Below, piece by piece: positions 55,662-57,917 of a stretch of 57,917 nt of DNA. The position numbers and the translations under genes are program-made. The DNA is taken from the NCBI GenBank assembly GCA_029865945.1, contig JARXAH010000074.1, positions 1 to 57,917 on the forward strand. Direction: 5' to 3'. Source of the stretch: Bacteriovoracaceae bacterium (GTDB lineage: Bacteria; Bdellovibrionota; Bacteriovoracia; Bacteriovoracales; Bacteriovoracaceae). The notes under the pieces are model-generated. The model was not told where the DNA came from. It worked only from the letters and a program-made list of their open reading frames with translations, and did no database searches. The first letter of the stretch is position 1, and every line of letters begins with the position of its first letter.

Positions 55662-56867
55662 ATGAATTTTGGGACTTGGACAAAAAGCGTCTTTTTATTA
55701 TTTTTCTTTTTCTTGCAACTTCATCAAGAAGCTTTCTCGGCAGAAGAAAAACCCATTAATAATGAAATGCAATCCATGGCCCAAGATGTACAAAAACTTA
55801 TTCCCTATTTATTTTCCGAAGAAAAATTTAAGGCCGATAAAAACCATGAAACGATCAATGGATCTTTGTCGGCCATCGTAGCAAAATTGCAACACATCAA
55901 AAAACACTCTCAAGTTCAAACCACTGGCAAGCAAATTACCATTCAGGAACTTCGCGAACAAATGGTGGTGGCCTTACATCACTTCAACAGCGAGCGTAAA
56001 GTCGTTGCCAGAATGGAAGTGAGTTCATTATTGAATTTGTGTGTGAACTGCCACACTCAAGTAGCAGGCTCAAGCAATACCAAACTTTTTGGGCCGCTTA
56101 ATGTAAGTGAAATGCAATTAACGAACTATGAGAAAGGCACCGTTTATTTTTTAACGAGAGATTACGAGAAGGCATTAGCGTTATTTCGAGAGCTCGTTAT
56201 GGAACCAGGTAAAGATGATATCAATATCCCTTTTGTGAGAGAAAAATCCCTCAATTACATTCTCACCTATTTTTTGCGCTTAGAAAGCGATTTAACCGCC
56301 AGTGAAAAAGAGCTTGATACCATTGCGGCCAATAAAAATACCCAAAAATTTATTTTAGATAAAATAAGTGAATGGAAAAAAGAATTTAAAAATTTAAAAG
56401 CTCTCTCTCAAGAATTGAATTCCCTTAAAAGCGATAAAGAAATTAATGCTTTCATCGATAAAAATTTATCTAAACTCGACCAAGGAAAAGGCAATGCCCT
56501 ATTTGAAGATAAAGAAATCGTTGCTCTTTACCTTTCAGGAATTCTAAGTGGATTTTTGGAAAGGCCCCTTGGAAATAAACTCAAATCAAAAATACTTTAC
56601 TGGCTTGCGATCTACGATAAAAGACTAAATGCCCAATTATTTTATTCCTTAGGTGATGCGTACTTGCAGCTGTGTATTAAACAAACTCCCCATAGCGAAA
56701 TTGCTTCTCAATGTTTTCAAGTCATGGAAGAAGATACCCTCTTTCATTATTCCGGATCAATGGGAACTAACCTACCAGAAAATGTAAAGGCCGAATTGCT
56801 ACAATGGAAAAAATTAAGTGAAGTTAAATCAAACAAAAAGAGGAATAAGGAAAAAGATAAAAAATAA
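55662..56867 (+). CDS. Exported monoheme c-type protein of unknown function
   Basis: 401 residues; signal peptide about 1-27 (ending EAFSA). A single CxxCH heme-binding motif (LLNLCVNCHTQVAG, near residue 127) follows a helical region with conserved-looking HHFNSERK, like the C-terminal heme helix of a four-helix cytochrome c' type fold. The remaining 270 residues are helical and TPR-like (YEKGTVYFLTRDYEKALALF). It starts 2 bases after the CBS gene. It may carry electrons or sense redox state for the cbb3 system; unproven. Confidence 0.7.
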   Translation: MNFGTWTKSVFLLFFFFLQLHQEAFSAEEKPINNEMQSMAQDVQKLIPYLFSEEKFKADKNHETINGSLSAIVAKLQHIKKHSQVQTTGKQITIQELREQMVVALHHFNSERKVVARMEVSSLLNLCVNCHTQVAGSSNTKLFGPLNVSEMQLTNYEKGTVYFLTRDYEKALALFRELVMEPGKDDINIPFVREKSLNYILTYFLRLESDLTASEKELDTIAANKNTQKFILDKISEWKKEFKNLKALSQELNSLKSDKEINAFIDKNLSKLDQGKGNALFEDKEIVALYLSGILSGFLERPLGNKLKSKILYWLAIYDKRLNAQLFYSLGDAYLQLCIKQTPHSEIASQCFQVMEEDTLFHYSGSMGTNLPENVKAELLQWKKLSEVKSNKKRNKEKDKK

Positions 56868-56897
56868 AAGTTAAAAAATAAATTTATCCACCTTATC

Positions 56898-57614
56898 TTA
56901 CTTTTTTTTCAAATCACTCATCATGTCCAATTGGATTTGCTGAATTTCAAGAAGTCGGTGCCACTGATGACTGACCAATTGATCTAGCTTAAAATGCAAT
57001 TGCCTAATTTCTAGCTCTGCCATTAAGTTTGTTTTAAAATCCGCTTCTGCTCGGGCACGATCTTTAGATTCCTGACGATTTTGACTCATCATAATGATGG
57101 GCGCTTGCAGCGCCGCAATACATGATAAAACTAAATTTAAAAGAATATAGGGATAGGGATCGAAGGGTGCTTGAAGCGCTTGGAGGGAATTAAACGTTAT
57201 CCAACAAATTAAAATACACACAAAAATAATAATAAACTTCCAACTTCCTCCCACGGCCGCTAATTTATCAGAAAGTTTACCACCGATGGAATTTGAGACG
57301 CAGTGATCTTGAACACTCTGCGTAATGAGTTCCTGACTACGAATGGCATCAACGACTTCAGACTCTGCTTTAGTAAGTTGACCGTTTTCTTTTAACAAAC
57401 TTTTTTCCACATATTTTGATCTAGCTCGATTTAAACATTCAAAACAAATATTTTGCTCCGTCGTCCAGTCAGGTACTATCTCTTTAATAAACGTTTCGAT
57501 TGATGGCCTGACATTGGATCCATCCATAATTTCCAGGGCCGATCGATTGTTTCCACATACCGGACATAAATAAGTGGCATGTAATCTACTTTTTACTTTT
57601 ATTTTTTCTTCCAT
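56898..57614 (-). CDS. DUF1003 membrane protein with zinc-binding N-terminus
   Basis: 238 residues. Residues about 14-60 hold two CxxC motifs (YLCPVCGNNRS and NICFECLNR), a likely zinc site. Then the DUF1003 region: two membrane helices (SWKFIIIFVCILICWITFNS and YPYILLNLVLSCIAALQAPI) with the conserved QAPFDPYPYILLNL between, followed by a charged cytoplasmic helix (MMSQNRQESKDRARAEADFK). The family is of unknown function. GGAGTAC lies upstream of the ATG. Convergent with the CBS-monoheme operon, with a 30-base gap. Confidence 0.85.
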   Translation of the reverse strand: MEEKIKVKSRLHATYLCPVCGNNRSALEIMDGSNVRPSIETFIKEIVPDWTTEQNICFECLNRARSKYVEKSLLKENGQLTKAESEVVDAIRSQELITQSVQDHCVSNSIGGKLSDKLAAVGGSWKFIIIFVCILICWITFNSLQALQAPFDPYPYILLNLVLSCIAALQAPIIMMSQNRQESKDRARAEADFKTNLMAELEIRQLHFKLDQLVSHQWHRLLEIQQIQLDMMSDLKKK

Positions 57615-57683
57615 TGGAGTACTCCTCTATTTTCGATATATTCGTTATACTAGATATAAAAATATTTTTACCAAGGAATAATT

Positions 57684-57917
57684 GTGCCAAGAAATTCAAA
57701 TTCTTATTTCGCTAAATTGTTATTACTATTTGTTACCCTAACCTCTGTGGCCAACGCTGCTGAAACTGAAAAATCAAAATTAGTCGCGGTTATCGTTATC
57801 GACCAATTTCGCTCAGATTACTTATCGAGATTTCAAAATAGATTTCTGCCTGCTCAATTAAAGAACGGAAAGCTGGGGGGATTTAATTATCTCATGAAAA
57901 ACGGCGCCTATTTTCCT
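57684..57917 (+). CDS. Alkaline phosphatase family protein, start only
   Basis: 78 codons from the GTG at 57684 to the window edge, with AAGGA 6 bases upstream. Signal peptide about 1-25 (ending SVANAA), then KLVAVIVIDQFRSDYLSRFQ and GGFNYLMKNGAYFP, the first strand and metal-ligand Asp region of the PafA/nucleotide pyrophosphatase-type alkaline phosphatase superfamily (VVDQMRYDYL in relatives). Exported, probably releases phosphate from organic esters. Cut off before the nucleophile. Confidence 0.8.
   Translation, partial: MPRNSNSYFAKLLLLFVTLTSVANAAETEKSKLVAVIVIDQFRSDYLSRFQNRFLPAQLKNGKLGGFNYLMKNGAYFP

Overview
The window reads as chromosomal DNA of a low-GC, Gram-negative bacterium. Many products carry Sec signal peptides or lipoboxes, the cbb3 oxidase genes include a fused ccoN-ccoO, and there is a sigma-54 regulator next to a textbook sigma-54 promoter. 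Together with the very large share of unrecognised secreted proteins this fits Bdellovibrionota (Bacteriovorax-like) best, but that placement is inference; no rRNA or tRNA gene is present to fix it.

Layout. 1-2.3 kb is an accessory patch: an IS1380-type transposase running off the left edge, a decayed HigBA-like toxin-antitoxin pair, and an intact toxin-antitoxin pair with its own operator-like palindrome. 2.6-11.2 kb holds an exported catalase-peroxidase (katG), a putative zinc metallopeptidase, a GNAT acetyltransferase and small secreted proteins. 11.8-15.7 kb is one 1316-residue secreted carbohydrate-active protein (SGNH esterase, Ig-like and discoidin-like modules, clan A glycoside hydrolase).

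16.0-23.5 kb is a compact phenolic-lipid type cluster. On the minus strand lie an FAD oxidoreductase, a type III polyketide synthase, an isoprenylcysteine-methyltransferase-like enzyme, a YceI lipid-binding protein, a second membrane methyltransferase-like protein and a UbiG-like methyltransferase. Divergent from them are a membrane-anchored LuxR-type regulator and an RND/MMPL exporter. The core equals the srsA-srsB-srsC gene set of alkylresorcinol/alkylquinone pathways, with a lipid carrier and exporter added.

23.7-45.5 kb is dominated by secreted proteins and lipoproteins without recognisable function. Inside it, an NtrC-type activator and a 64-residue H-box miniprotein face a perfect -24/-12 promoter driving an operon of secreted proteins, one of whose lipoproteins is split by a frameshift at a run of seven A.

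46.2-56.9 kb is the microaerobic respiration locus: an Fnr-like regulator, a lone cyclic-nucleotide-binding-domain protein, then ccoI, ccoS, ccoNO, ccoQ, ccoP, ccoG, a SafE-type membrane protein, a CBS protein and a monoheme protein. TGA-N6-TCA operator-like sites precede ccoI and the CBS gene. The window ends with a DUF1003 protein and the start of an exported alkaline-phosphatase-family protein.

The most novel signal is a dispersed family of six intergenic structured repeats (A-F, about 100-175 bp). Each has long complementary ends enclosing one to three hairpins. Between copies the hairpin arms differ while remaining paired and the loops stay similar, which suggests selection for a folded RNA or single-stranded DNA.
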